Assembly (NCBI RefSeq): GCF_900156105.1
Contig: NZ_FTMS01000014.1
Coordinates: forward strand, 45,369-109,368
Source of the DNA: Alkalispirochaeta americana
Lineage (GTDB): Bacteria > Spirochaetota > Spirochaetia > DSM-27196 > Alkalispirochaetaceae
Reading direction: 5' to 3'
DNA length: 64,000 nucleotides
Under the pieces are notes generated by a model, which was given only the letters and a program-made list of their open reading frames with translations, ran no database searches and was not told the DNA's origin. Each line of letters starts with the position of its first letter. Position 1 is the first letter of the stretch. Both the position numbers and the translations under genes were made by a program. Positions 42,939 through 51,855 of this stretch are shown piece after piece.

Positions 42939-43811
42939 ATGAGTATGAAAAAAAAACCCTCTGAAGCGCTGAACGAGACGCCCCCTGCAGTGATTGTGAC
43001 GCTCGCTGTCTTGCGGTGGACCCTGTTGCTTTTCTATCTGGTGGTGGCGCTCTTCCCTCTGGTGTGGCTCGGCATCTCGGCTTTCAAGACCAATTTCGAG
43101 ATAGAGACGTCTCCCTTTGCCCTGCCTGCGGTCTGGCAGTTCGGAAACTTTGTCAGCGCGGTCTCCATCTCGGGGCTTCCCCGGTTTTTTCTGAACTCCA
43201 TCGGGGTGGCCCTTCTGGCTACGGCTTGTAACCTGATGGTCACCTCCATGGGGTCCTTCGTTATCGCCCGGGAGAAGTTCGCCCTGCGGAAGCCCCTCTT
43301 CACCATCATAACGGCGGGCGTGCTGGTGCCGATTGTCTCGTTTATGGTTCCCTACTACACCCTGATCATGCATTTGGGGCTCTACGACACGCTTCTGGCA
43401 CTGATCATCACCTACGCCGCGATCAATATTCCCGTCTCTACCTTTCTCATCAGTAGTTTCATGACCACCATTCCCAGAGAACTGGAAGATTCTGCCGAGA
43501 TCGACGGGTGCAGCTTTGTGCAGCGCTACTGGAAGATCATCATGCCCCTCTCCCGATCCGGCCTGGTCACGGCCGGAACATTCAGTTTCATCTATTGCTG
43601 GAACGAGTTTATCTACGCCCTGCTTCTGACCTCGTCCCGAAGTGCCCGGACGGTGCAACTGGCAATCCGATTCTTTACCAGCCAGTTTCGTACAGACTAC
43701 GCCGGGATGTTCGCCGCTATTGTGCTTACCATGATTCCCACCGTTGCGGTGTACATCTTCTTTCACGACAAGATCATTTCCGGGCTGACCGCAGGAGCGG
43801 TGAAGGGGTGA
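42939..43811 (+). CDS. Sugar ABC transporter permease (MalG/UgpE type)
   Basis: 290 residues with six hydrophobic segments, EAA loop ELEDSAEIDGCSFVQRYW near residue 180, and the C-terminal motif SGLTAGAVKG typical of MalG-like permeases. Start ATG at 42939 follows AGGGGCAGG. Its stop overlaps the GTG start of the glycosidase (GTGA at 43808), so permease and enzyme are translationally coupled. Confidence 0.93.
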   Translation: MSMKKKPSEALNETPPAVIVTLAVLRWTLLLFYLVVALFPLVWLGISAFKTNFEIETSPFALPAVWQFGNFVSAVSISGLPRFFLNSIGVALLATACNLMVTSMGSFVIAREKFALRKPLFTIITAGVLVPIVSFMVPYYTLIMHLGLYDTLLALIITYAAINIPVSTFLISSFMTTIPRELEDSAEIDGCSFVQRYWKIIMPLSRSGLVTAGTFSFIYCWNEFIYALLLTSSRSARTVQLAIRFFTSQFRTDYAGMFAAIVLTMIPTVAVYIFFHDKIISGLTAGAVKG

Positions 43812-46357
43812 ATGATCCGGCAGGGAGCCGATCCTGGTGGAACGATCTCGAGGAGTATCGGAAGCGGTTATCCCGGGGACATCGTTATTCTTCTTCGGCA
43901 GCCGATACGGGAAGAGCTCCGTCTGGCGGGGGATCCTCCTGGACTGCCAAGGCAGGGAGTCACGACGATGGGGACCGGTGCGGGCTCTTTCTTGGCGGAA
44001 TTGGAACTCCTGTCATGAGCCGGGATCTCGACGGCCTCTTTGCTCGCTGGCACATGCAGAACGGGTATCACCTGAGACAGGTTCTGGAGGAGGCGTTTTT
44101 TTCCCTGCGCTGGGCTGAAGAGGGGGCAGAGGGTATCTCCCGTGGGGGATATATGCGACTGGCCGATTCCCCCGGACAGGAATATCACCGACAGGTTCTG
44201 AGTCTTTTCCCGGTTACCCGGGAACGGTACCAGGGAGAAGGCCTTCCCCTTGAGGTAGTTGCCGAATTCTTCTCACCGCTTCTGCCCGAAGATCATCTTC
44301 TGCCATCGGAATTCTCCTCGCCGGGAGGTTCCCCGATTCCTCTTGCGTCTCTTCCTGTTTTTATCTCGACCATAACAGTGTGCAATCGATCCTCTGCTCC
44401 CATGAGCGTTGATGCTGCCTGCGTTTGGCCGAATCTTCTGGGCTGGAAAGCAAAGCAGGCAACATCTCTGGATCAGCCCGAACGATCCTGGCCGGGGCAA
44501 AGCCATGCCGGAAACAGTGCTCACGCCTGCCATGACGGTCAGGGGGTTGCGGCCCTTCAGACAAAACACGCTGGACGTCCTGTGAAGGACGAGCTCATGG
44601 GGCAAGTGGCGATCTTTTCTCCCGCTCCGCGAAGAGGCCAGGAGGGTCCGGTGGCTTCCAGGGCCTCTGTCGAGGCCTGCTGCAAGGCCCGGGGAAACAA
44701 GATTGACCGGCCGCCCCATGATCAGGGCCATACTCTGGCCTGGATGGAGAATCATTTTCGTCAGCACGGCCTGTTTCCCGAGTCGGGGTTGAGCTGGACT
44801 GCTCACTGGGATGAGGCGCTCTGCTCGGGAGTGAGTCGTGGAGGGAGAATCGAACCTGGTGATTCCCTTCGAATTTCCTTTGTTCTGGCCTTTGACATGC
44901 CGATCATCCGTTTCGGGAATGGCCGCCGATGGTATCGGAAGTACACCGCTGCCTTCGGACGCCAGGGGACCAGTGCTCTGGAGATCGCCCGGATCGCCGC
45001 CGACTCGATTGATCTGTGGAGAAGGGACATCGATGAATGGCATCAGAGCGTGCTCGCTACCCGGGCCGAAGAACCCGATCTGGCGGGAGCGATGCTGAAT
45101 GAGCTCTATTTTATCAACGGGGGTGGCTCGGTCTGGACGGAGAGTTGGGCCAGGGACCTCGATACTGACCTTCCCGAGCCGCTTCTTGGTGCAGGAGAAC
45201 ACGGGGCAATCCTCGAGGGCTACGATGTAGGGTATTACTATTACAATACTTCCGACCTTTGGCCCTACGCCTGGTACGGGCTGTGGCGCTGGTGGCCCGG
45301 TTTTGCCGGGAGCATTTTTTCTGATCTTCTCAAAAGTGTTCCTCTGGCAATTCCCCGGGAGCAGATGATCTACCGTAGTGAGACTATGGAGCCGCTTATG
45401 GTTTCCGGGAAGGTTCCCCACGATATCGGGGCGGTAATGGAAGACCCCTGGCACAGTCTGAACGGATATCAGATGCGTGATGACTCCAACCTCTGGAAGG
45501 ATCATAATCCTGCCTTTTTGTTAAGCCTCTATCTGGAGCGGCGTTTTTCAGGACACCGGCTCTCACCGTCCGAGTGGGCTGCAGTCCGGCAGGCGGGGCT
45601 CTTTATGCTCGATCAGGCCGAGGAATCGACAGCGCTGCCCCTGCATCGAGCCTTTGGTGATAGCACCTGGGATAATCTGGGTCTCCAGGGTTATGTGTCG
45701 TACAGCGCAGCCTTCACTCTGGGATCGCTGGCTGCGCTGATCTCCTGGGCGGATGATTTCGGTGACGGGAGCCTGGCTCGGAAGTGCCGGCAGCGGCTGA
45801 AACTTGCTGAGGAAGCATTTGAGAAACATCTCTGGAATGGAGAATATTACCGACTTTGTGATCAGGGAAGATACACGGACTGCCTCATGGGAGATGGAGT
45901 CCTGGGCATCTTTCTTGCCGATCTGGCGGGGCTAACAAAATCTCTTGGGGCGATTCCCCGGGAACAGGTGAAAAGTCACTTAAAATCGGTCTATCGCTAT
46001 TGTTTCATCCAGTATCATCGGGGGCAGGCGGGGCCCTTGCTGGTAGCAGCCCCGGGGAAAATCCGCTTTTCCGGCGACGGTGGCGATGAGCTGCAGGTCA
46101 ATGAGGTCCTTCTCGGGTCGGCCTGGTCCACTGTCGCCATGATGGAATACTATGAATTGAAGCATGAAGCCCGAGAAATTGCTTCGGTACTGGTGGAGCG
46201 TATCTACGGGACAAACCAGCATGGACGAGGATTGCAGTTTCGGACTCCTGCCGCTATTGATGGTTTCCTGCGGTTTCGAGCTCCCCTGAACATGCGTCCT
46301 CTATCGATTTGGCTTCTTGATGCGGTTTTCCAGGCACGGGCCACCCCGGATCACTGA
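43808..46357 (+). CDS. GH116 family glycosidase (GBA2-like beta-glycosidase)
   Basis: 849 residues with no signal peptide, so intracellular. The N-terminal GH116 domain begins at LFLGGIGTPVMSRDLDGLF, and the catalytic six-hairpin domain carries NELYFINGGGSVWTES (candidate nucleophile Glu near residue 445), PHDIG, SNLWKDHNPAFLLSLYL, and GDSTWDNLGLQGYVSYS with a candidate acid/base Asp near 622. These match human GBA2 and bacterial GH116 beta-glucosidases. GH116 enzymes known so far act on beta-glucosides, beta-xylosides or glucosylceramide. The GTG at 43808 overlapping the permease stop is chosen because the next ATG lies after the conserved N-terminus; the 101 residues further upstream are inside the permease gene. 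Confidence 0.88.
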   Translation: MNDPAGSRSWWNDLEEYRKRLSRGHRYSSSAADTGRAPSGGGSSWTAKAGSHDDGDRCGLFLGGIGTPVMSRDLDGLFARWHMQNGYHLRQVLEEAFFSLRWAEEGAEGISRGGYMRLADSPGQEYHRQVLSLFPVTRERYQGEGLPLEVVAEFFSPLLPEDHLLPSEFSSPGGSPIPLASLPVFISTITVCNRSSAPMSVDAACVWPNLLGWKAKQATSLDQPERSWPGQSHAGNSAHACHDGQGVAALQTKHAGRPVKDELMGQVAIFSPAPRRGQEGPVASRASVEACCKARGNKIDRPPHDQGHTLAWMENHFRQHGLFPESGLSWTAHWDEALCSGVSRGGRIEPGDSLRISFVLAFDMPIIRFGNGRRWYRKYTAAFGRQGTSALEIARIAADSIDLWRRDIDEWHQSVLATRAEEPDLAGAMLNELYFINGGGSVWTESWARDLDTDLPEPLLGAGEHGAILEGYDVGYYYYNTSDLWPYAWYGLWRWWPGFAGSIFSDLLKSVPLAIPREQMIYRSETMEPLMVSGKVPHDIGAVMEDPWHSLNGYQMRDDSNLWKDHNPAFLLSLYLERRFSGHRLSPSEWAAVRQAGLFMLDQAEESTALPLHRAFGDSTWDNLGLQGYVSYSAAFTLGSLAALISWADDFGDGSLARKCRQRLKLAEEAFEKHLWNGEYYRLCDQGRYTDCLMGDGVLGIFLADLAGLTKSLGAIPREQVKSHLKSVYRYCFIQYHRGQAGPLLVAAPGKIRFSGDGGDELQVNEVLLGSAWSTVAMMEYYELKHEAREIASVLVERIYGTNQHGRGLQFRTPAAIDGFLRFRAPLNMRPLSIWLLDAVFQARATPDH

Positions 46358-46369
46358 CCCCGGGGTGGC
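46340..46369. terminator. Hairpin between GH116 and the convergent carrier gene
   Basis: Perfect 10-bp inverted repeat GCCACCCCGG (46340-46349) / CCGGGGTGGC (46360-46369) that overlaps the end of the GH116 gene. It lacks a T-run on either side, so its efficiency as terminator is doubtful. Confidence 0.45.
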
Positions 46370-46384
46370 TCGCAGAGTTTCAGA

Positions 46385-47842
46385 CTAATACAGCCCGGTC
46401 ATCATTCCGATGCCGTAGATCACGGCGGCAACAATGGGAGCCGAGACCAGCGACACGATGATCCCTCCCAAGGCGAAATCCCGGATGCTGAAATATCCAG
46501 CGGTATAGGGGATAACGTTGGTGGGGGTGCTGGTTACCATAATAAAGGCCATGCTCGCCGTGAGGGCCGCCGGCATGGTTATGGTGAGGGCGTCCAGTCC
46601 CACCGCTGCTGCCAGGGTTATCATGATGGGAATCATGATAGTGGCCGTCACGGTATTGCTCGAGAGAAAGATCTTTATCAGACTCACGATAACCACCACC
46701 AGGAGTACCAGAACGAAGGGGTGGAGCGTTCCGATCCCTCCCAACGTCGCCAAAGCAAGCCACTCCGCCGCTCCCGTGCGGTAGAGCACCATGCCCAGGG
46801 ATATTCCCGCCAGGATCAGCACGATACTACTCCAGCTTATGTCTTTCTCCACTTTGGCCCAGGGTGTTTCTGCCACACCGGGAAAAAAGAAAATCGATGC
46901 CGTGAGAAGTACCGGAAGGGAGATGGGAATTGCGATTCCCAGCAGATGCTCCCAGACTGGCGTGGTGATCCAGAGAGAAACCGTGAGAAGGAAAATCAGG
47001 AGAGTTGTCTTTTCTTCTCGGTGCATCGGAGGAAGACATCGGTATTCTTCTTGCATCTCGGCTCGGGTTTTTTGCAGGCGCTTCATTTCCGGTTTGAACA
47101 CCACCATGAGCACACCCCAGGTGGGAAGCAGGATCAGGAGCCCCGCCGGAACGCCGAAGGCCATCCATCCAAGAAAAGTGAGTTCCACCCCGGCCATCTC
47201 CTGGAGAAAGCCGATGGCGATGGGGTTTGGTCCTGCACCGGCGGGTGTCATGATTCCCCCCACGGTCGGCCCCCAGGCGCAGGAGATCATCAGGGCTTTG
47301 CCGAAATTGCTCTTCAGCGGCTCAACCCCTTCCTCTTTCAGGATGGCTGCTCCCAGGGGCATGAGCATGGCAGCCACGGCGGTATCGGTGATCCAGGCCG
47401 ATATCAGAGCTCCCACGGTCATGAACCCCAGGAGTATCATGGAGGTGCGGTTTCCCGTGCGCGAAAGAAGAAATACCGAAATCCGGTTTCCCAGTCCCGA
47501 AGTGGTAATAAAACTCGAGAGAATCAGGACCCCGATAAAAAAGGCAACGATGTGGTTGCCGAAGCCGATACTTACAACACCGGCGAAGCTTTCCACACCG
47601 AAGAGAGCCAGCAGAATGAGGCCCAAAAGTCCGGTGATGTGGAAGGGTATCGCCTCGGTAAGCCACAGCAGGAGGGTAAAGAGCAGGACTCCCATGGCGG
47701 TGAGCCCATCGCTGGTGAGGGTGGCCCCGCCGATTCGGGCAATGCTCTCCGGCACCGGAGCAAATCGCCCCAGAAGCGCTATGGCAAAGGCCGATGCCAG
47801 GATCAGCCAGCGGAAAGAATTTTCTCTCTCCCGAGCCGCCAT
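46385..47842 (-). CDS. SLC13/DASS-type anion carrier, probable sulfoacetate transporter
   Basis: 485 residues, 11-12 hydrophobic segments, from the divalent anion:sodium symporter family. Family motifs: LLWLTEAIPFHITGLLGLILL near residue 65, SAWITDTAVAAMLMPLG (first SNT-like anion site region), and SSNTVTATIMIPIM and TSTPTNVIPYTAGY in the second half. It is the last gene of the minus-strand sulfo-sugar cluster and overlaps the ligase subunit by a few bases. In that setting a carrier for the end product sulfoacetate is the likely role; import of an anionic substrate is the alternative. ATG at 47842 is preferred to the GTG one codon earlier because GGAGG lies seven bases upstream. Confidence 0.85.
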   Translation of the reverse strand: MAARERENSFRWLILASAFAIALLGRFAPVPESIARIGGATLTSDGLTAMGVLLFTLLLWLTEAIPFHITGLLGLILLALFGVESFAGVVSIGFGNHIVAFFIGVLILSSFITTSGLGNRISVFLLSRTGNRTSMILLGFMTVGALISAWITDTAVAAMLMPLGAAILKEEGVEPLKSNFGKALMISCAWGPTVGGIMTPAGAGPNPIAIGFLQEMAGVELTFLGWMAFGVPAGLLILLPTWGVLMVVFKPEMKRLQKTRAEMQEEYRCLPPMHREEKTTLLIFLLTVSLWITTPVWEHLLGIAIPISLPVLLTASIFFFPGVAETPWAKVEKDISWSSIVLILAGISLGMVLYRTGAAEWLALATLGGIGTLHPFVLVLLVVVIVSLIKIFLSSNTVTATIMIPIMITLAAAVGLDALTITMPAALTASMAFIMVTSTPTNVIPYTAGYFSIRDFALGGIIVSLVSAPIVAAVIYGIGMMTGLY

Positions 47843-48732
47843 CACCGGGCCTCCGGGAGAAGAGAACGCAGCATGGTGCCTACCGTGCTTGGCCGGTCTG
47901 CCACGAGGGCTCCCGCTCGGGTAAGGGCCTGGTCCTTGGCGGCCACCGTGCCGGCGCTGCCCGTAACGATCGCCCCGGCATGGCCCATTCGCTTGCCCCG
48001 GGGGGCGGTGCGTCCTCCGATGAAGGCAACCAGGGGTTTGGTAAAGCGCTGGTCCGCCATGGCCCGGGCTACTTCTTCCTCCATTGTTCCCCCCAGTTCT
48101 CCCACGATCACCACACCTTCGGTTTCGGAGTCGTGCTGGAAAGCGTCGAGAAATTCGGCAAAGCGGGTTCCTGGCACGGGGTCTCCTCCCACACCAATCA
48201 GGGTAGAGACGCCAAACCCTTCTGCAACGATCATGGAGGTCACCTCGTTAGTGAGAGAACCTGAACGGGTCATGACGCCGATTCGCCCTGGTTTGTAGAC
48301 TCGTTTGATCCAGTAGGGGAAGGTTCCTGCCATGGATCTCCCCGGTGAGATCACCCCGGAGGTATTCCCTCCTACCACCTGGGCTCCTTCGCTTCGGGCA
48401 GCGGCACGAATCTCGACCTGGTCCCTCAAGGGTATGCCGTCGGCGATGGTGATAATCTTTTTGATTCCCCCATTCAGGGCCTCGTATACGGCATCCCTGG
48501 TAAATCGGGGAGGGACGAAGAGCATGGCAGCCTCGGCCCGGTTTGCCTCCTGGGCGCGGGCGACGCTGTGGTATACCGGGATTCCCCGCACCTCCTGACC
48601 CTCTTTGCCTGGAGTAACTCCGGCAACAACCCGGGCTCCCAGGTCGATCATGTGCCCTGTCCAGAAGGCTCCTTCTTTTCCGGTTATGCCTTGTACAACG
48701 ATCGGTGTTGTCTCGTCTATGAAGATGCTCAT
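47842..48732 (-). CDS. ADP-forming acyl-CoA ligase alpha subunit (SucD-like; SqwKL-type sulfoacetyl-CoA ligase)
   Basis: 296 residues of the succinyl-CoA synthetase alpha family. N-terminal CoA-binding domain (VVQGITGKEGAFWTGHM), GGNTSGVISPG, and the phospho-histidine loop GKRMGHAGAIV near residue 250. The reaction would be acyl-CoA + ADP + phosphate to acid + CoA + ATP. Its place after a CoA-acylating aldehyde dehydrogenase, together with the beta subunit, suggests that the acyl-CoA is sulfoacetyl-CoA, as in the oxidative sulfo-transketolase pathway. True succinyl-CoA or malyl-CoA synthetase is possible by sequence alone. The start overlaps the beta subunit stop (ATGA at 48729); AGGAGG upstream. 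Confidence 0.85.
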   Translation of the reverse strand: MSIFIDETTPIVVQGITGKEGAFWTGHMIDLGARVVAGVTPGKEGQEVRGIPVYHSVARAQEANRAEAAMLFVPPRFTRDAVYEALNGGIKKIITIADGIPLRDQVEIRAAARSEGAQVVGGNTSGVISPGRSMAGTFPYWIKRVYKPGRIGVMTRSGSLTNEVTSMIVAEGFGVSTLIGVGGDPVPGTRFAEFLDAFQHDSETEGVVIVGELGGTMEEEVARAMADQRFTKPLVAFIGGRTAPRGKRMGHAGAIVTGSAGTVAAKDQALTRAGALVADRPSTVGTMLRSLLPEAR

Positions 48733-49943
48733 GCCTTTCCTCCTGCCAGGGCTACGGCTTTCCGAACAGCCACTTCGGTATCGTAGAGAGGCTCCAGTCC
48801 CGCTGCACGGAGAGTTGCATCGGCCTCTTCCTCGTTGGTTCCGCGAAGGCAGGTCACTATGGGCCGGTCGGGGTTGAGGTTTTTCACCGCCTCCACCACC
48901 CCTTTGGCCATTACGTCAGCCCGGGCGATCGTTCCGAAGGTTACAATGAGAATTACCTTGCTTTTGTTTTTGAGGCAGAGCTCCATCGCGCGCTGGGCCT
49001 TGTTGTAGTTGGGGCCTCCGAACTCCAGGTAGTTGGCCACAGATCCTCCCTCGTAGTTCACCAGATCAAAGACTGTGGTCGCCAGTCCTGCTCCGGCGCA
49101 CATCAGAGAGATCGTTCCGTCGAACTGGAGGTAGGGTATCCCTTCCAGGGCAGCTTCGAAGGCTGGATCAGACTCGTATTGCTCGCGCAGAAGCTGAAAC
49201 TCGGGGTGTCGATAGAGGCTGTTGTCGTCAATGATAACTTTTGCGTCGCCAGCAACAAGTCTTTTCCCGTCGGCTCGCACAAAGAGGGGATTAATTTCTG
49301 CCAGTTCGGCATCGTTTTCGATAAAAACCGAGTAGAGACGGGTTGCCAGATCAGCAAAGGATCTGACCATATCTCCCTGAAGCCCCAGGTCGTAGGCGAG
49401 GCCGCGGGCCTGATAGGGGAGTATCCCCCGTAAGGGATCAAGAAAAACCCTTTTGATAGCGTGGGGACGTTCCTCTGCCAGGGTCTCGATATCCACTCCT
49501 CCCTCGGCAGACGCCAGGAGTACGTAGCCGCCGCCCAAGGCATCGACGGAGATAGATATGTACAGTTCCTGGTTGAAAGGGACCGCTTCTTCCAGGAGTA
49601 TCGCGGGGATGGTGTGCCCCCCTTCCAGCATCTCCTGGACTGCCAGAAGGGTCTCTTGTGCCAGCTCATCAGGATCGCCCTGGTTCCCTCCAACGATCCT
49701 GATGAGCCCTGCCTTCCCTCGTCCTCCCATATCCAGTTGGGCCTTTACCACCAGGCGTGACGTCTTTCCGGAGGAGAGATGTGCCAGTTCGTTGATAGCA
49801 GCGCCCAGTCTCTCCTGGAGGTCCGGGCTACCATCGGGTAAAGGAGTTCCATCGGGGTTCATGATTCTCACCAGTTGTCCCTGGGGAATCGCTATTCCTG
49901 CGCGGGAAAAGAGTTCCTTTCCCTGAAATTCAAATCGTTTCAC
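48729..49943 (-). CDS. ADP-forming acyl-CoA ligase beta subunit (SucC-like; SqwKL-type)
   Basis: 404 residues of the ATP-grasp SucC family: KRFEFQGKELFSRAGI at the start, VVKAQLDMGGRGKAG near residue 66, NDAELAEINPLFV with the metal-binding Glu and Asn, and the GGSVANYLEFGG region. The family normally has GNGAGLAM in the second half; here it reads MCAGAGLATT, and the CoA-ligase core LEFGGPNYNKAQ departs from the succinyl-CoA synthetase DVGGGA motif. That divergence supports a different acid than succinate. GTG start at 49943 with GGAGGAATT. It starts 12 bases after the aldehyde dehydrogenase stop. Confidence 0.85.
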   Translation of the reverse strand: MKRFEFQGKELFSRAGIAIPQGQLVRIMNPDGTPLPDGSPDLQERLGAAINELAHLSSGKTSRLVVKAQLDMGGRGKAGLIRIVGGNQGDPDELAQETLLAVQEMLEGGHTIPAILLEEAVPFNQELYISISVDALGGGYVLLASAEGGVDIETLAEERPHAIKRVFLDPLRGILPYQARGLAYDLGLQGDMVRSFADLATRLYSVFIENDAELAEINPLFVRADGKRLVAGDAKVIIDDNSLYRHPEFQLLREQYESDPAFEAALEGIPYLQFDGTISLMCAGAGLATTVFDLVNYEGGSVANYLEFGGPNYNKAQRAMELCLKNKSKVILIVTFGTIARADVMAKGVVEAVKNLNPDRPIVTCLRGTNEEEADATLRAAGLEPLYDTEVAVRKAVALAGGKA

Positions 49944-49955
49944 AATTCCTCCGCT

Positions 49956-51368
49956 TTATTTCCTGTAGCGTGTCCAGAATGATCCCCAGATCTCTTCATC
50001 TCCGGGTCGGTCCGGGGGAATCGGTTCGCTCACCCAGGTGACGTTGATGAAGTGTTTCCAGTAAATATTCTCGGTTGTGATATTTCCTCCCCAGGTTCCG
50101 CAGCCCAGTGTTACGGTGCTGGGCATGGCGTTGAAGAAGTTTCCTCCGTTGCCCGGAGCCTGGGCCTGGCGAACCATAATTCGACTGGTGCGTATGGTCT
50201 CTCCCAGATGATGGATATAGTCTTCCCGGAAGGTGTGGATCCCGCAGGAATGGCCCGTGCCGGCCTGGTCGGTGAGACGTACCAGCAGGTCCACCGCCTC
50301 TTCCCAGCGGGTATACCGGTAAACCGTGAGGACGGGGCAGAGCTTTTCCTGGCTGAAGGGGTCCTGCTCGAGGGGGTGCTGGCCCTCAACGAGGATAACC
50401 CGGGTTCCTTCGGGGAGGGTGATTCCTGCCCCGGCAGCGATAGTTTCGGCGCTACGGGCGATGATTTCGGGATTCAGGCTGACCACTCCTTTTTTGTTGG
50501 GTCGCCAGAGCCAGGACTCGAGCTGGGACCGTTCCCGGGAGGTCGCAAGATAACAGCCCTGATGGTTCACCAGCTCCGAGAGCATCTTATCGTAGACGGA
50601 GTCCTCCACGATGATGCTGTTCTCGCTGGAGCAACTGGTGGCATGATCGAAGGCTTTGCTCAGGGCAATTTTTGCGGCTGCATCGGCCAGATCGGCATCT
50701 TCTGCAACGATTTGAACCGAGTTCCCGGGCCCCACCCCGAAGGCGGGCGTCCCGCTGGAGTAGGCCGCTTTGACCATCGCCCCGCCTCCGGTGGCTACCA
50801 CCAGATCGACCTGTTTCATTAATTCGCCGGTTTGTTCCAGTGATGGCTCATCCACTATCTGAACCAGATCTTCCGGGGCGCCCACCCGGCGAAGACCTCG
50901 GCGCATGAACTCCACCGCCAGAGCACTTGCCCTGGCCGCCCGGGGGTGGGGAGCAAAGATGACGGCGTTTCGACCTTTGAGTATGCTGAGACCGTTGCTC
51001 GCCGGAGTTGCCGTGGGGTTTGTGACCGGTAAAAGAGCTCCCACCACGCCAACGGGTTTAGCGTATTTGCTCAGCCCCCTTATCTCGTCCCGTTCTATCA
51101 GGCCCACCGTTCGTGCCTGCTGAAGATCCTTTAACACCCCCAGGACCTTTACCTTGTGTTTGGTGATCTTGTCCGCCACGTTTCCCATACCCGTGGCCTG
51201 GACAGCGCATTCTGCAAGCTTCCCGATGTTTTCGTCGTTGTAGACCTCCCAGCCCACGGAGAGACACAGGTCGTCGATTTCCTCCTGGGTGTAGGCGGCG
51301 ATTTTTTCTTGCGCTGCCCGGGCTCTCTCCATGAGGGATGCAATAACGGTTTGATCAGCGCTGCTCAT
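49956..51368 (-). CDS. sqwD: CoA-acylating aldehyde dehydrogenase, probable sulfoacetaldehyde dehydrogenase
   Basis: 470 residues of the EutE/AdhE-type acylating ALDH family, which converts an aldehyde, CoA and NAD(P)+ to acyl-CoA. Visible: PVGVVGALLPVTNPTATPAS near residue 100, VVATGGGAMVKAAYSSGTPA, and the catalytic Cys in DHATSCSSENSIIV near residue 245. It resembles SauS-type sulfoacetaldehyde dehydrogenases as I remember them. The ATG at 51368 overlaps the isomerase stop (ATGA), so the longer frame to 51422 is rejected. Context (transketolase and isomerase upstream, acid-CoA ligase downstream) points to sulfoacetaldehyde. Glycolaldehyde or acetaldehyde cannot be excluded by sequence. Confidence 0.82.
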   Translation of the reverse strand: MSSADQTVIASLMERARAAQEKIAAYTQEEIDDLCLSVGWEVYNDENIGKLAECAVQATGMGNVADKITKHKVKVLGVLKDLQQARTVGLIERDEIRGLSKYAKPVGVVGALLPVTNPTATPASNGLSILKGRNAVIFAPHPRAARASALAVEFMRRGLRRVGAPEDLVQIVDEPSLEQTGELMKQVDLVVATGGGAMVKAAYSSGTPAFGVGPGNSVQIVAEDADLADAAAKIALSKAFDHATSCSSENSIIVEDSVYDKMLSELVNHQGCYLATSRERSQLESWLWRPNKKGVVSLNPEIIARSAETIAAGAGITLPEGTRVILVEGQHPLEQDPFSQEKLCPVLTVYRYTRWEEAVDLLVRLTDQAGTGHSCGIHTFREDYIHHLGETIRTSRIMVRQAQAPGNGGNFFNAMPSTVTLGCGTWGGNITTENIYWKHFINVTWVSEPIPPDRPGDEEIWGSFWTRYRK

Positions 51369-51853
51369 GCGAAGTTCTCCTCCTCCAGCCTCTGAACCCC
51401 GGAAAAGGCCGACGAAAGCCACTCGGCCCGATCTTCCATGGTCTGGGTGAACTCCAGGGCGAGCCAGGACTCGACGATCTGGATTCCCAAGAAAGGAGCG
51501 GTGATCCAGCCTCCGAGGGTAATAACGTTGGAATTATTGATGATCCGGCCCCGTTCTCCAGCAAAAACCGTGTCTGCCACGATGGCATAGACTCCCTTGA
51601 ATTTGTTTGCCACGATAGCCATACCCTGGCCCGTTCCACAGACCAGAACCCCCTTGTCGGCCCTGCCTTCCTGAAGTGCCCGGGCCACTTTGGGAGCCTG
51701 CTCGACGTAGGGGCGTGCTTCGTCGGGGCTGTCCTGGCCAAGATCCAGAATTTCCAGGTCTTCCCGGGTTGTCAGGTGTTCCAGAAGCGCCTGCTTCAGG
51801 GGGTATCCCGCTCTGTCGCTGGCCACGGCCAGGCGTGTCTTTTTCGTATTCAT
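51365..51853 (-). CDS. sqwI: RpiB/LacAB-type isomerase, probable 4-deoxy-4-sulfoerythrose isomerase
   Basis: 162 residues of the RpiB/LacAB sugar-isomerase family. N-terminal ASDRAGYPLKQALLEHL and the catalytic Cys loop GVLVCGTGQGMAIVANKF near residue 70. Normal RpiB interconverts ribose-5-phosphate and ribulose-5-phosphate; in the sulfo-transketolase pathway a homologue isomerises the C4 product of the first transketolase step to its ketose so that a second C2 unit can be removed. Compared with RpiB (about 150 residues) there is a short C-terminal extension. Two in-frame ATGs exist: 51859 overlaps the upstream stop and 51853 is seven bases from AGGGAG; the latter is chosen. Confidence 0.8.
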   Translation of the reverse strand: MNTKKTRLAVASDRAGYPLKQALLEHLTTREDLEILDLGQDSPDEARPYVEQAPKVARALQEGRADKGVLVCGTGQGMAIVANKFKGVYAIVADTVFAGERGRIINNSNVITLGGWITAPFLGIQIVESWLALEFTQTMEDRAEWLSSAFSGVQRLEEENFA

Positions 51854-51855
51854 AG

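Noticed and set aside
43508..43807. Upstream 100 codons of the GH116 frame
   Set aside because: They lie inside the second permease gene; the GTG at 43808 overlapping the permease stop is a better start.
44273..45505. Minus-strand frame of 410 codons over GH116
   Set aside because: Shadow of a gene with clear family motifs.
46721..48298. Plus-strand frame of 525 codons over the carrier and ligase genes
   Set aside because: Low-complexity His/Gln/Arg/Gly-rich translation, antisense to two well-conserved genes.
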